A stretch of DNA of 64,000 nt from Sipunculus nudus (taxonomy: Eukaryota; Annelida; Sipuncula; Golfingiida; Sipunculidae): assembly GCA_026874595.1 (NCBI GenBank), contig CM049312.1:64138929-64202928 (forward strand), read 5' to 3'. Every line of letters begins with the position of its first letter. Position 1 is the first letter of the stretch. The translations under genes and the position numbers were made by a program. The notes beneath the pieces are model-generated. The model did no database searches. It saw only the letters and a list, made by a program, of their open reading frames with translations, and was not told the DNA's origin. Below are positions 1-9,269 of this stretch, one piece after another.

Positions 1-568
1 GCTTTCATTGTTTTAGTCCTGTAATTATGTTTGTTATTGTAAACATTGCATATACTACCAAGAGTAGTAATAGAGCACCTTGTAATGTACTTAAGGCCAG
101 TCTATTACTACAATTCTCACTCTCTGTATTTCATTATTATTATATATTATGTAAGTTACAGGGTTTAAGTTAATTGGGACTTTGTGTATTCAATTGTCAG
201 AGCTGAGTTGCCAGGTATTTACATAATGACTGTAATTGCTTAGCCTTGATTACATGGCAACTCTATTCAGTATAATTGCGCTTTCATTGCACACCTTTCT
301 TTAATTGCATCTGTGGTGACACGTCAGGGAAATCTCTGATTGGTTTACTAATAGTGTGTGAATCATGCTGGCAGAGAAGCGATATGTGCAGGGTCAGTTA
401 CAAACTGGGGGCCAAGCCCTAAACAGGGGCTCGGCATACCCTCTCCTTTATAGTTAAAATAAAGAATCTTTTACATCAACTCAGAGACTTGTAAGTTTGT
501 CACCCATGCATCTTGGAACAGGTTATAATCTCTACAACCTGTATAGCACCAATAAGGCCAACAAAATA
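1..568. other. AT-rich sequence without recognised gene
   Basis: No reading frame, RNA gene or mobile-element terminus was recognised here. A stretch near 440-480 has a TATA-like and AATAAA-like composition and could belong to an old LTR. It does not match the 3' LTR of the downstream element at 4,232-4,590, so I do not call it its partner. Confidence 0.4.
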
Positions 569-851
569 AAAAGGTATGGTTCTCAGGCACCCTTCTTTCA
601 GAAATCACTGCAGACGGGCGGTATTTTATTTTTGACCTTTTCTGTATGTTTCAATAAAAATGTCATATGACCATGGAAAACATGAAAATAACAGGGTATT
701 TTTTGCTAAACAGGTAAAAACACTACATAACAAAGTAAATTGTATCAAAATTGCATTATTTTATCTTCTTGAAAGATGAAAATCAAAATTGAAATGTTTG
801 ATGCGGGGAGTAAAAATTGACGCGGCCGGTGCCTGAGATCCATACCTTTTA
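569..851. mobile_element. MITE-like element with 23-bp terminal inverted repeats
   Basis: The left end (571-592, AAGGTATGGTTCTCAGGCAC...) and the right end (828-849) are reverse complements over about 22-23 bases with one or two mismatches. They enclose a non-coding core of about 235 bases. This is the architecture of a short non-autonomous DNA transposon. The target duplication cannot be read because both flanks are A- or T-runs, and no superfamily is assigned. Confidence 0.65.
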
Positions 852-960
852 TTTTTTTTTTTTTTTGCCCTATCGTCTTCGTTTTTACCTGTGAGGGTCG
901 TGTCTGAACTTTTGTCTTGCTGTCCGTCAAGTCAGAATTGCAGTGGGGACCGTAACATAA

Positions 961-974
961 TGGCGACCGCGAGG
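961..974 (+). promoter_or_regulatory. Primer-binding-site-like sequence of element A
   Basis: TGGCGACCGCGAGG starts with the TGG that pairs with a tRNA CCA end and lies just after a GTAACA motif of the kind that ends LTRs, upstream of the gag remnant. The primer tRNA species is not assigned. Confidence 0.4.
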
Positions 975-1379
975 AGACCCACTAAATTTGAAAGTTTTGG
1001 TTATATTTTTGGTATAAAATGCCACAGTGGTCTCTGTTATTACTCGTGCTAATTTGAACAGTATATTTAAGAAACATTTTTTTTTCAGACACGTATACTT
1101 ATTTGTAAAAAGGATTCAAAATTCAAACCAGATGGAATTATCCCACAAGTTAAAGGGATTTAGTTTACTGTACAAGTTAAGGAAAGATGACCTTAAAATG
1201 TTGCTATTCATTTAAATATTTGTATTATGAATGTTAACACGATAGAAGATTTAAGATTATACTTAAAGAAACGTATGGTGAATAAGAGAAAGTAGGAGAT
1301 CGTAAAGATGAATTTGAAATTGAGGAAAACCTAGGGAAATTCTCGGTGCAACAGCACTTGACCCTTTGGAATTAGTTAA

Positions 1380-1860
1380 GAAAGTAACTCAAATTGAATT
1401 ATGAAGTATAAAGAGAAATTAAATTGAAAGAATAAGAAACAAATTAAATTAAAAGAACGAGAACTCGAAACACAGTCAAACTCCTAGAGTAAATCACAAC
1501 TCTGAATTCCTGTGTAGAAATTCAGCCAAGGTTCCTCCCTTCAATGAAAATGAAGTGGAGCGTCACTTTAATCACTTTGAGCGTCTGGCCTCTTTATTAG
1601 CCTTAAGAACAATGAACCCTTTTATTACAGTGTGTCCTGGTGGGGCGGGCTGATGATGTTTACATCGCTCTTTCTCTCTCTCTGACGAACAATGTAGGAA
1701 TTACTGTATTGTGAAAGAAGCCATACTGAGGGCTTATGAGTTGGTGCCCGAGGCTTACCGGCAGAAATTTGGACACACCGTTAAGAGGGAGCATCAAACG
1801 CACGTAAAATATGCCAGAGATAAGGAAAATTTTTTTAACAGTGGTGTCGGTCTATGAAGG
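1380..1860 (+). pseudogene. gag capsid remnant of element A
   Basis: Across several frames there is a Lys/Glu-rich stretch (1,390-1,490) and then capsid-like pieces: VPPFNENEVERHF near 1,530, a GRADDVYIAL-like piece near 1,645, and YELVPEAYRQKF near 1,737-1,770 followed by KREHQTHVKYAR. The last motif closely matches the gag of element B (YELVPEAYHQKFR), so the call does not rest on one match. Gag of the Gmr1 group is the reported source of the vertebrate SCAN domain; the relation here is inference from motif shape. Frameshifts and stops exclude a functional product. Confidence 0.7.
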
Positions 1861-2454
1861 GTGGCAATGATTTTGAAAAAAAAAACTGAAACAGTTGATT
1901 TTGATTGAGGAATTAAAAAAAAACATATCCTTAATGATATTAGAATGCTTTTGAATAATCATAATATAGAGGATGTGAGTGAGGCTGGTGTTCTAGTGGA
2001 TGAATTTGCCTTTTCACGACGCCCTAATTTACCGCAGAAAGTTTGGTCAGAAAAAAATGGGTGGTATAAGTCAGAAATTTTGCGTGTTATCCGTTTTTAT
2101 AGGGCGCTAAAAGTCCCTGGGCAAGTTCTGTGCTGTTGTGATCCGGCTCAAGTAAACAATGGTCCGATATAGGGAAGGTCCCAGTTAAAAGTCATTTTCA
2201 AAATAAAGAGGTGCCACCTAGGACTGAGGCTAAGATTTGTACATTCTGAGAGATCAAGAATCGCAATGCTTGAAGAAAAAGAAGAGTCGGAGTAAGCGAA
2301 ATGCGTTAACAGTAACGCAGAGCGTGAAACCGGTAAAAATACCTAGTGATGTAGAGACTAAAGGTGTTGCACAAAACCGTGTCGTAAAGAGCTTTCAGCC
2401 CTTTGTGTCAGACGTTTTTTTTTTCAGTTAGAGGGAAACCATTCAAGGAAGGCT

Positions 2455-2685
2455 CGTATTACAATTTTAAGGGATACCGGGGCAACACAAAGCCTCGTTT
2501 TGAGATCCGATTTGCCCTTTTCTAAATACAGCTTTACGGGAACTTCGGTTAAAGTACAAGGCGTCAGTTCGGAATTTTTAGAAGTTCCGTTGCATAGAAT
2601 GAAACTAGAGTCCGACTTAGTCTCTGAATTAATAACATTCGGGAGTTTGTCCGACGTTGCCATTAGAGGGCGCTTCGCTCGCTAG
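2455..2685 (+). pseudogene. Retroviral-type aspartic protease of element A
   Basis: The frame reads ARITILRDTGATQSLVLR, with the catalytic D-T-G triad at 2,473-2,481, and stays open to a stop near 2,685. It covers most of a retropepsin monomer (about 75 residues visible). Retropepsins mature Gag-Pol inside the particle. A C-terminal linker with QQEFPGVFPGCVVTRAMS continues in another frame at about 2,760-2,830; element B has a parallel linker with the related motif CGVTRSI. Confidence 0.75.
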
Positions 2686-2884
2686 GCAACGCTTTGGCAA
2701 GATATAGAGTGAAAAATTGACCCCCGAATGACAAAATTGCCAAACAACAGTGTGGCCACAGACCTGCTCCAGCAGGAGTTTCCGGGCGTATTTCCTGGCT
2801 GTGTAGTGACTCGAGCTATGAGTATAAAGGCAAGTCTGAAACCAGAGAGTTCTGAACTTGACCTATCGCAAACTTTTTATGGCG

Positions 2885-3028
2885 CTTTGTAAAGACGTCT
2901 GAGGCGCAAAGCCAAATACACGATTTAAAGTAAAATCGCCCGTAGATACATGACGTTTTATAATGACGTCGGCAGCGTAAAGCAAAATACGCGATTAAAA
3001 GTAAAATCGCCCGTAGATAGTACCGTCA
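2885..3028 (+). repeat. Tandem pair of about 70 bp within element A
   Basis: Two adjacent copies share GACGTC, then GCGCAAAGC or GCGTAAAGC, then a TAAAATCGCCCGTAGATA block ending at about 2,951 and 3,020. The pair sits where an integrase domain would be expected between protease and RT, so it probably marks the scar of the lost integrase region. Confidence 0.7.
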
Positions 3029-3239
3029 GATTTAAATGATCAAAAGCAGCTAAACAAAGATAGGTATATTATGTTTAATTTGCAAGTAAAGTCTCTGATT
3101 GGAAAGCAAAAGAAAGGGACATAAGTGGATAAGTACAAACAACCCAGAAAGCTACAGCTTATTATGATCCTGTCACTTTTGATGTTTTGTTTACTAAATT
3201 GTTCAACTCTGTTTTCTGATGTGCTTAACACACCAAACG

Positions 3240-3545
3240 AACTACAACATAATGAAGAAGTGGGGGATTCTTCCTCCATTAAACAAGCATCATATAGGAC
3301 TAGTCCTCAAATGTTACAAACCAAAAAAAAAAAATGCAATTCAGTATTCAATTGATATAATTGAAAATAGAAGAAATACCTGGAGTTCCCTATGTTTGCT
3401 GGTTAAAAAGCCTGATATAACCTACAGGTTTTGCACGGATTACAGAAAGGTAAACAAAGTTACAAGAACAGGTACTTATCCTTTGCCTAGGTAGAAGACT
3501 ACATTGATAAGATTGGTTCTGCTGTATGCAGTTAAAAGGGTATTG
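3240..3545 (+). pseudogene. Truncated reverse transcriptase (N-terminal part), element A
   Basis: The frame from 3,219 gives WSSLCLLVKKPDITYRFCTDYRKVNK at 3,393-3,460, then YPLPR, the fingers region of a Ty3-type RT. It then reaches a stop and an LKGYWQV-like piece near 3,525-3,550. The catalytic YxDD region and thumb are absent: sequence jumps straight to the connection/RNase H region. An internal deletion near 3,550 is the simplest explanation. Not functional. Confidence 0.8.
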
Positions 3546-3555
3546 GCAGGTGTCT

Positions 3556-4065
3556 CCGACTTACTGAAAAAGAACAAAGTATTTCACTGGAGTGAAAAGA
3601 GTCAAAAAGCTTTTGAAAGAGCCAAAGCAATATTAAAAAAAGTGCACCTCTATTGCTGTCTCCAAATTTTGATAAACCCGTCTCACTTATGACAGATGCT
3701 AGTGATTCCAGCGTAGGCGCTGTGCTACGTCAAGAAGGTGACTTTGATAAAGGTCGCCCTATTTGTAACAATTCAAAGAAATTCCTTACTCATCAAAAGA
3801 ACTTTTCCACTATTGAGAAGGAAACTCTTTCACTATTAATGGAATTACAACACTTTGAAGTATTTTTTAGGCTAAACTCCTCATTCTTTCATTGTTTATA
3901 CAGATCGCAATCCAATAACATTTCTTCATATAATGAAGAACAACAATCAGAAATTGGTGAGATGGAGTTTAGCTCTGTCAGAAAACAAGTTTGTTATTGA
4001 ACATGTCAAGGGTACAAATAACGTTATCGCTGACACTTTATCGAGGAGCCATTACTTGTCACGTG
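3556..4065 (+). pseudogene. RNase H domain of element A
   Basis: Pieces in two frames give the connection segment (FHWSEKSQKAFERAKAIL, about 3,580-3,640), then MTDASDSSVGAVLRQEGD at 3,688-3,740, LTHQKNFSTIEKETLSLL, and the terminal HVKGTNNVIADTLSR ending near 4,050. TDAS holds the first catalytic Asp and IADTLSR the late conserved Asp. A frameshift around 3,890-3,930 breaks it. It is followed by 150 bases of non-coding sequence, the polypurine tract and the LTR, with no integrase. A close relative lies at 32,050-32,483. Confidence 0.85.
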
Positions 4066-4220
4066 ATTGTTATATCTCATGTGAAATTATTACTCATATA
4101 AGTGAATATGTTGTTATGTACTGATATGCATGTATTTGATGTAGATTATACTGATTAATGTAACCTATCCTTTGTACTTGGTACATTACTCATGTCTTGT
4201 TTCCTCACCATCTGTCTTTT

Positions 4221-4231
4221 AAGGGTGGGGG
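4221..4231 (+). promoter_or_regulatory. Polypurine tract before the 3' LTR of element A
   Basis: AAGGGTGGGGG lies immediately 5' of the TGTTCCGAC LTR start. In LTR elements such a tract primes plus-strand synthesis. The related fragment at 32,662-32,672 has the same feature at the same place. Confidence 0.65.
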
Positions 4232-4587
4232 TGTTCCGACCTGGGATGACGTTCCCCGCGTGGATCTCTCCTTGTGGTCTGGACATCTTCGCAAGATCCC
4301 GGTTGTCATTATTTACGCAAGCATCCAAGCAACCAAGCATTGCCAAACTCTGTACTGGACAAAGGACACCACATGAAAACGCAAAACGCGCACAACAGCA
4401 CAGAACAGGCCCAGAGACTTTTACCGCCCTATAAAAACGGCTAACACGCGAAACTCATGGAGGACTTGTCTTATTTTCCACCCAGGATCCTGGTTAGCTG
4501 TCGTTCGTTCCTCTCGACAGCATAAATGTGGACTTAATAAAATTATCCGTCGGCGGACCTGCCTTGAACTGACCTTTTGTGGGGTTA

Positions 4588-4590
<3 letters not shown>
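4232..4590 (+). repeat. 3' LTR of element A
   Basis: It begins TGTTCCGACC after the polypurine tract and contains a TATAAAA box at 4,430-4,436 and an AATAAA signal at about 4,536. It ends in a (TA)n array, so the 3' border is obscured. The first 200 bases recur at 32,673-32,905 with high similarity, which confirms it as a family LTR. Neither copy has an obvious intact partner LTR. Confidence 0.7.

Positions 4591-4669
<79 letters not shown>
4588..4669. repeat. (TA)n microsatellite
   Basis: About 80 bases of nearly pure TA repeat. It lies exactly between the 3' LTR of element A and the TGTTAC-starting LTR-like stub at 4,670. Confidence 0.95.
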
Positions 4670-4673
<4 letters not shown>

Positions 4674-4776
4674 ACGAAACCTAATATCAACAGATCACAT
4701 AGTCGTGACGAACATACATTTGGTAATAGAGATTAAAAAAAATCAGATTCTGTAACATTTGGCAGCGTGAAATGTC
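4670..4776 (+). mobile_element. Very short LTR-like stub with PBS-like site
   Basis: The stretch begins TGTTACGA next to the TA array and ends TGTAACA near 4,757, so TGTTAC and GTAACA form inverted ends about 87 bases apart. Two bases later comes TGGCAGCGTGAAATG (4,760), a PBS-like sequence. This looks like the LTR-PBS start of a miniature or internally collapsed retroelement. It is cut off at 4,801 by element B. No second copy of this LTR was seen, so the call is tentative. Confidence 0.4.
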
Positions 4777-4800
4777 TACGGGATTGAATAAAGAAGTCAG

Positions 4801-5448
4801 TGTTTTTTTGTTAACAAATAACTATAATTTATTCTTAAAACAACCCTAACATTACAATACACTAAATTAATACAATTCCACAATACATCAACAAAAAAAA
4901 ACAAATCAATATAATTACACAGCATAATAAACAAAGTGCACAGTACCTGGATACCGCCACTGTCACAGCGACAAGTCCTTTAAATGTATAAACCGGATGA
5001 ACAGCTCAGAAAAATCTTCTCAGGGAAGATGTAATTCAAAAATGAAATCTTGGCAGTGATCCGAAAAGCAAACTGAAGACTATATAAAATCCTTCACAAA
5101 TTTAGAAGAAAAGCTATAACTGCCGCAATTATAGGAAAATGTCTACTCTTCTGTGTCCGCTGGAATATTCTTTCACCTCTCTGCCCGGCTCTAAAACACA
5201 ACCCCCTATTTATAGCTTCTCACCCCAAGCCGAGAACTTTCAACTTCCCGAACAAACCAAAGAATCTAACATAATACACAGTACACACGCTACAGGAAAC
5301 ATTTCGAACAGAGAACGCCGTGTCTCTACGTATCAGGGTTCACACATGGGCTGGCCCGGCTCGGCCAGGCGATGCTGTCATGGCAACGAGCTATGCGTGC
5401 TAATGTCAACAACACATGGAACATCCCTACACACAGAAATCTGTAGCA
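4801..5448 (-). repeat. 3' LTR of element B
   Basis: On the minus strand it starts TGCTACAG (5,448) right after a polypurine tract and ends AACAAAAAAACA at 4,801. The 4,801-5,250 part aligns with 10,592-11,081, and the 5,150-5,448 part with 14,156-14,460. The three together define an LTR of about 650 bases beginning TG(T/C)TACAG. The two full-region copies differ by scattered substitutions and indels, so the insertion is not recent. Confidence 0.85.
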
Positions 5449-5460
5449 CTCCCCCTCCTG
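5449..5460 (-). promoter_or_regulatory. Polypurine tract of element B
   Basis: On the minus strand CAGGAGGGGGAG precedes the LTR start TGCTACAG with no gap. This is the expected plus-strand primer position. Confidence 0.7.
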
Positions 5461-5465
5461 TAAGA

Positions 5466-5498
5466 AAAAAGAAAGTTTTCTCGGAAAACTTTCTTTTT
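5466..5498. other. Perfect 15-bp inverted repeat upstream of the PPT
   Basis: AAAAAGAAAGTTTTC (5,466-5,480) and its exact reverse complement (5,484-5,498) are separated by the three bases TCG. RNA from this element could form a stable stem. It sits between the RNase H remnant and the polypurine tract of element B; a role in RNA processing or packaging is conjecture. Confidence 0.8.
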
Positions 5499-5589
5499 GC
5501 GACCACAATCACTACATATTTTCAACATCTCAAAAATCATGTTATTAACAACATTGCATAAACATCTCTTTTACAACATTACATAAACA

Positions 5590-5990
5590 TCTCGATAAGC
5601 AATCAGCAAGTACATTGTATTTTCCTTTAATGTGTTTGATTTCAAGGTTGTAGTCCTGTAAAAACAAGCTCCATCTAAACAATCTTTGATTTTTACACGT
5701 CAACTTCTTCATGAACTTGAGAGGATTGCGATCACTGAAGACAATGACAGCTTGACTGATGAAGTAACATTAACTTCAAAATGTTGCAATTTAAAATCAA
5801 AGCGAAACATTCCTTTTCAATCGTGAGGTAGTTTTTGTTCTGGTTTGCATTAAACTTTCTTGAAAAATAACAAATTGAATGATCCATGCTATCATTGCCT
5901 TCTTGTAACAACACAGCACCAGCAGCATTATCACTTAAGAAACATCTACAGCTAACTCAAAAGGTACAGAAAAGTCTTGAGCTACCAAAA
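5590..5990 (-). pseudogene. RNase H domain of element B
   Basis: Minus-strand frames give AVLLQEGNDSMDHSICYF, LTIEKECFALILN, SDRNPLKFMKK, QRLFRWSLFLQDYNLEI and IKGKYNVLADCLS, in the order of a Ty3-type RNase H. The first part lies near 5,930-5,800 and the last near 5,600. A frameshift near 5,770 separates them. This domain removes the RNA strand during cDNA synthesis. It ends within 150 bases of the polypurine tract and no integrase follows it. Confidence 0.85.
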
Positions 5991-6069
5991 CTGGTGAGCT
6001 TTACAGAATTGCTTTTATATTCTGAAATGCATTTTCACACTGAACATTCCATACAAACTTTTATCAGAT

Positions 6070-7017
6070 TAGTCAAAGGTTCAGTTACAGCAGAAAAAGT
6101 TGGACAAAACTTCCTGTACTATCCAACCATACCAAGAAAACGCATTATTTGCTTGCTTGTTCTCTGGTCCCAGAAATGCAAAAATAGCACTTATTTTAGC
6201 ATTAACAGGTTTTACCTGACCCTGCCCTACAATATGACCCAAAAATGTTACTTGTGCGTGAAAAAACTCAGATTTCACTAAATTGACAGTCAGACGTGCT
6301 TCACTTATTTGCTTGCTTGTTCTCTGGTCCCAGAAATGCAAAAATAGCACTTATTTTAGCATTAACAGGTTTTACCTGACCCTGCCCTACAATATGACCC
6401 AAAAATGTTACTTGTGCGTGAAAAAACTCAGATTTCACTAAATTGACAGTCAGACGTGCTTCACAGAGTCTTTCGAAGAAGTCGCGAAGAATTTGCAGAT
6501 GTTTCTCTTAGGTGTCGCTGTACACGATAAGGTTATCAATATATGCGTTGCAGCCCTGAATGTCCTTGACAAAGATAACGACAAACGACATAACTTTATT
6601 CTGGTACAGTCCTTGCGGCTTCACAAACGCGGACACTTCTTTCGCTCGTTCTGTCAGCGGAACTTGCCAGAATCCTTTTAGCAAGTAAAACTTGAAAACA
6701 TATCTGGAGCTACTGACTTTATCAATACAATCATCGATCCTCGGAATCGGGAACGTGTCAGTCTTGGTGACAGATTTCAGTTTTTGATAATCTGTACACA
6801 TACGGTAACCTCCATCAGGTTTTGGCACAAGAATACATGGTGAACTCCAGTTACTGTTACTAGGTACAATAAAATCATTGTCCAGCAAATATTGAATCAC
6901 ATCCTGTAGATACTTTTGCTTTTCTGGATTCAGTCTATAAGGATGTTGCTTGACGACGATTGCATCGCCAACATCGACGTCATGGCACAACATGTTCCAA
7001 GTGGTACTGTTCCACAC
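6070..7017 (-). pseudogene. Reverse transcriptase of element B
   Basis: The 7,017-6,508 frame reads VVKQHPYRLNPEKQKYL, WSSPCILVPKPDGGYRMCTDY, FPIPRIDDCIDKV, KGFWQVPLTERAKEVSAF, and a degraded catalytic loop YIDN where Y-x-D-D is expected. The thumb follows at about 6,300-6,230 (KSEFFHAQVTFLGHIVGQG). A precise 160-bp tandem duplication (6,145-6,464) shifts the frame within the thumb. This is the Ty3-type polymerase. It lies downstream of integrase, which is the unusual point. Confidence 0.9.
6145..6464. repeat. Exact 160-bp tandem duplication inside RT
   Basis: Bases 6,145-6,304 are repeated at 6,305-6,464 with no difference that I could see by eye. It interrupts the RT thumb of element B. 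Since 160 is not a multiple of three it changes the frame. Near-identity points to a recent duplication or an assembly artefact. Confidence 0.95.
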
Positions 7018-7204
7018 TGAATGTCTACATCACACTTAAAATCAGTATCTACTTTAACTCGGTCAGGGTCAATTTTTACACAATTAACAGCAGTAACATT
7101 ATGTACAACATCTGATGTGCTATTTTTGTCATAATATGATTTCAACATGTTAACATGACACAGTTATTTCTTCTTACGTCTGTCTGGTGTCAACAGTATG
7201 AAAT

Positions 7205-8300
7205 TTAAATCACTGACTTTTTGTCAACAATGTAAGGACCAAAATACCTAGCTTGCAGAGGTCTGCCAGGGATGGGTAGTAAGGCAAGGAATTTTTCACC
7301 AGGTTGAAACGTCCTGCTTACAGTGTGCTTGTCATACTTTGTTTTCATTTTCCTTTGTGCAGATTTTAGATTAGACTTTGCAATCTCACAAGCATTTTGT
7401 AGTTTAGTGCGAAAGTCTGAGACATACTGCAATAAATTAAGAGAATAAAGATTTTAACACAAGAGTTTTTCTTTAGACAGTTTCAATGGACCGCGAACTG
7501 AGTGTCCAAAAACTAGTTCAAAGAGACTGAAACCCAAGTCCTAAATGTTTTTAAATGTCTGGTGAAAACGCTCGAGGGCGCCCTGAATTTCAGGATGGTA
7601 TGGCGAAGAGTTGTACTGTTTTATATCTAGCTCAAGTGTTACTTGCTTGAATAAGCCTGACATAAAATTAAACCCTTAGTCAGACTGGACGGATTTTGGT
7701 AGTCCAAAAGTTGTAAAAAAAACTTGGTCAGGGCTTTGATAACACTTTTGTCATTAATTTTGCGCAATGATATTGCCTCTGGGAACCTGGTAGATGCTCA
7801 CATAATTGTCAGCAAGTATACATGTCCAGATATGGCAGTGATCCAACACAATCAACAATATTCCTACTAAATGGTTCTTCGAAAGCAGGAATAGGCCTAA
7901 GTGGGGCTTTAAGAGGATTCTGATTGGGCTTACCTGCCATCTGGCATGTGTGGCATGATTTACAATATTGTACATCATCTTTCCTGAGGTTAGGCCGATA
8001 GGAGTGTGTACTAACTTTCTGATAAGTTTTATTTATTACCTAAATGGCCAGAAAAAGGAGCCTCATGTGCCATGCTTAGAATTTTATTGCGAAAGATTTT
8101 GGGCATTACTATTTGACGTTTGGTGACCCACTCATCATCAGCACATACATCAGGTGGTCGCCATTTATGCAAAAGCACTCCATTTTTAACATAGAAACAA
8201 ACTGGGTTCTGTGACAGTTCATCTTTAAGAAATCTGCCCTGGGAAACAAACATGAATGATCAGGGTCCTTATGCTGTTTCGCGATAAGTTCTGACCTTGA
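7205..8300 (-). pseudogene. Integrase of element B
   Basis: Minus strand, N to C: an HHCC-type region with HEAPFSGHLGNK near 8,060-8,030, a core piece around 7,900-7,680 with degraded DCVG-like and FMSGLF motifs, SSPYHPEIQGALERFHQTFK at about 7,615-7,555 holding the catalytic Glu region, and a C-terminal part KMKTKYDKHTVSRTFQPGEK with GRPLQARYFGPYIV (7,350-7,210). This enzyme inserts cDNA. Several frames and stops make it inactive. Its position, 5' of RT by only 190 bases, is firm evidence for the Gmr1-like order. Confidence 0.88.
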
Positions 8301-8399
8301 AAATGCTGCATCTTGTACGGGCGAGTCGTAAGACGAGTCACTAGTGATTCCCAGAGTGTTATTATCTGGACCATTATTCTGATGTCATATTGTTATAGA

Positions 8400-8660
8400 T
8401 CTTGTTACACCACATGAAGGATACAAACCAGGAATTTCCTGACTTTCATGATCAGTGTCCTAATCAAGTGACGGTTTTTCTGTCACTATTTGTACAGGCT
8501 GTACTTTGTCACCTGCAACATCATTGCCTGGTAGCAAATGACTTCCCTTAAAGGGTAAAGTAGTTCTTATGCCCGCAGTAATATTCCCGAAATTAAATCT
8601 AACTTTAAATGTATACTGTGAAGCGGAACTGAAGTGTTGTCTGAAAACAAACCATTAATA
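8400..8660 (-). pseudogene. Protease-to-integrase linker of element B
   Basis: Minus-strand frames read LPFKGSHLLPGNDVAGDKVQ, then EKPSLD, then PGLYPSCGVTRSI, with stops between. The GNDxAGxKV and C-x-V-T-R motifs are of the type that follows the retropepsin in Gmr1-like pol; element A has the parallel CVVTRAMS. The catalytic D-T-G itself was not found in this copy, so the protease is either degraded or lies in the poorly readable 8,600-9,000 stretch. Confidence 0.55.
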
Positions 8661-9269
8661 AGTGCATGTGCACCAGTAAAGGACCTATCAGAAAATGGCA
8701 AGGGTTTTCTAACATGAGAGTCTGGCCTGAACTAATGTCCCTCAAAATTCTAATAGGGGTAGAGTCTGAAAATCACTTGAAAGTGATACAAAACAATCAT
8801 GTATGAATGGATCAATTAACTCCATTTTAGAGTCAGGAGAGGAATCTACTACCTCAGCTTCATCAAACAAAGAACTGATATTGATAGTGTCAGTCATAAA
8901 CTCTTTTTCAGAGTTATTAAAGGAATCTACATCCTATTTCACAATTAACTCCTCATGGGAGTCAACAGAGGAATTTTCCTTAGCAGAAACAAACTTCTGT
9001 TTGTCATAAGAGGACCTGGATTCATTTGAAATTCTCTCGCAAGAGTCATACAATGACTTAGCTTTAATCAGAGGATACTTCTCGCAGGAGTCTTGAAAGG
9101 ACCTAGCCTCTTTAAATTCCTCGCAGGATCAACTGCGGTTTTTACTCCGCAAGCTACGGATTCTTCTTTGGCCTCCGTACCATCAAACTCTTTATTACAG
9201 TAAGAGCCTGGCTCTTGTACTATGCTATGCATAGATTTTGAAACAAAACCAGAAGGTTTGCTATTTGGT
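8661..9269 (-). other. Degraded gag-pol junction of element B
   Basis: Minus-strand frames are Ser/Glu/Asp-rich with scattered stops and no clear domain. By position this should hold the gag C-terminus and the start of the protease. Nothing more specific can be supported. Confidence 0.4.

Larger units (their letters stand above)
900..4590 (+). mobile_element. Decayed Ty3/Gmr1-like LTR retrotransposon (element A)
   Basis: In order: a PBS-like site, gag remnants (1,380-1,860), aspartic protease (2,455-2,685), the N-terminal part of RT (3,240-3,540), RNase H (3,560-4,065), polypurine tract and 3' LTR (4,232-4,590). All coding parts carry stops and frameshifts. RNase H runs almost directly into the polypurine tract, with no integrase after it. 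In standard Ty3 elements integrase follows RNase H, so this agrees with the integrase-before-RT order seen in element B. The integrase region itself is missing here. A matching 5' LTR was not found. Confidence 0.8.

Noticed and set aside
1-950. 5' LTR of element A
   Set aside because: A PBS-like site at 961 suggests an LTR should end near 958, but the preceding sequence does not match the 3' LTR at 4,232-4,590, so it is not called as its partner.
5139-5561. 140-codon plus-strand frame
   Set aside because: It lies wholly within the LTR of element B and is partly repeated in the LTR fragment at 14,121-14,459; LTR sequence read in the wrong strand.
8803-9009. Plus-strand 68-codon Ser/Glu-rich frame
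   Set aside because: It is antisense to the degraded gag-pol junction of element B, whose minus-strand order fits the element.
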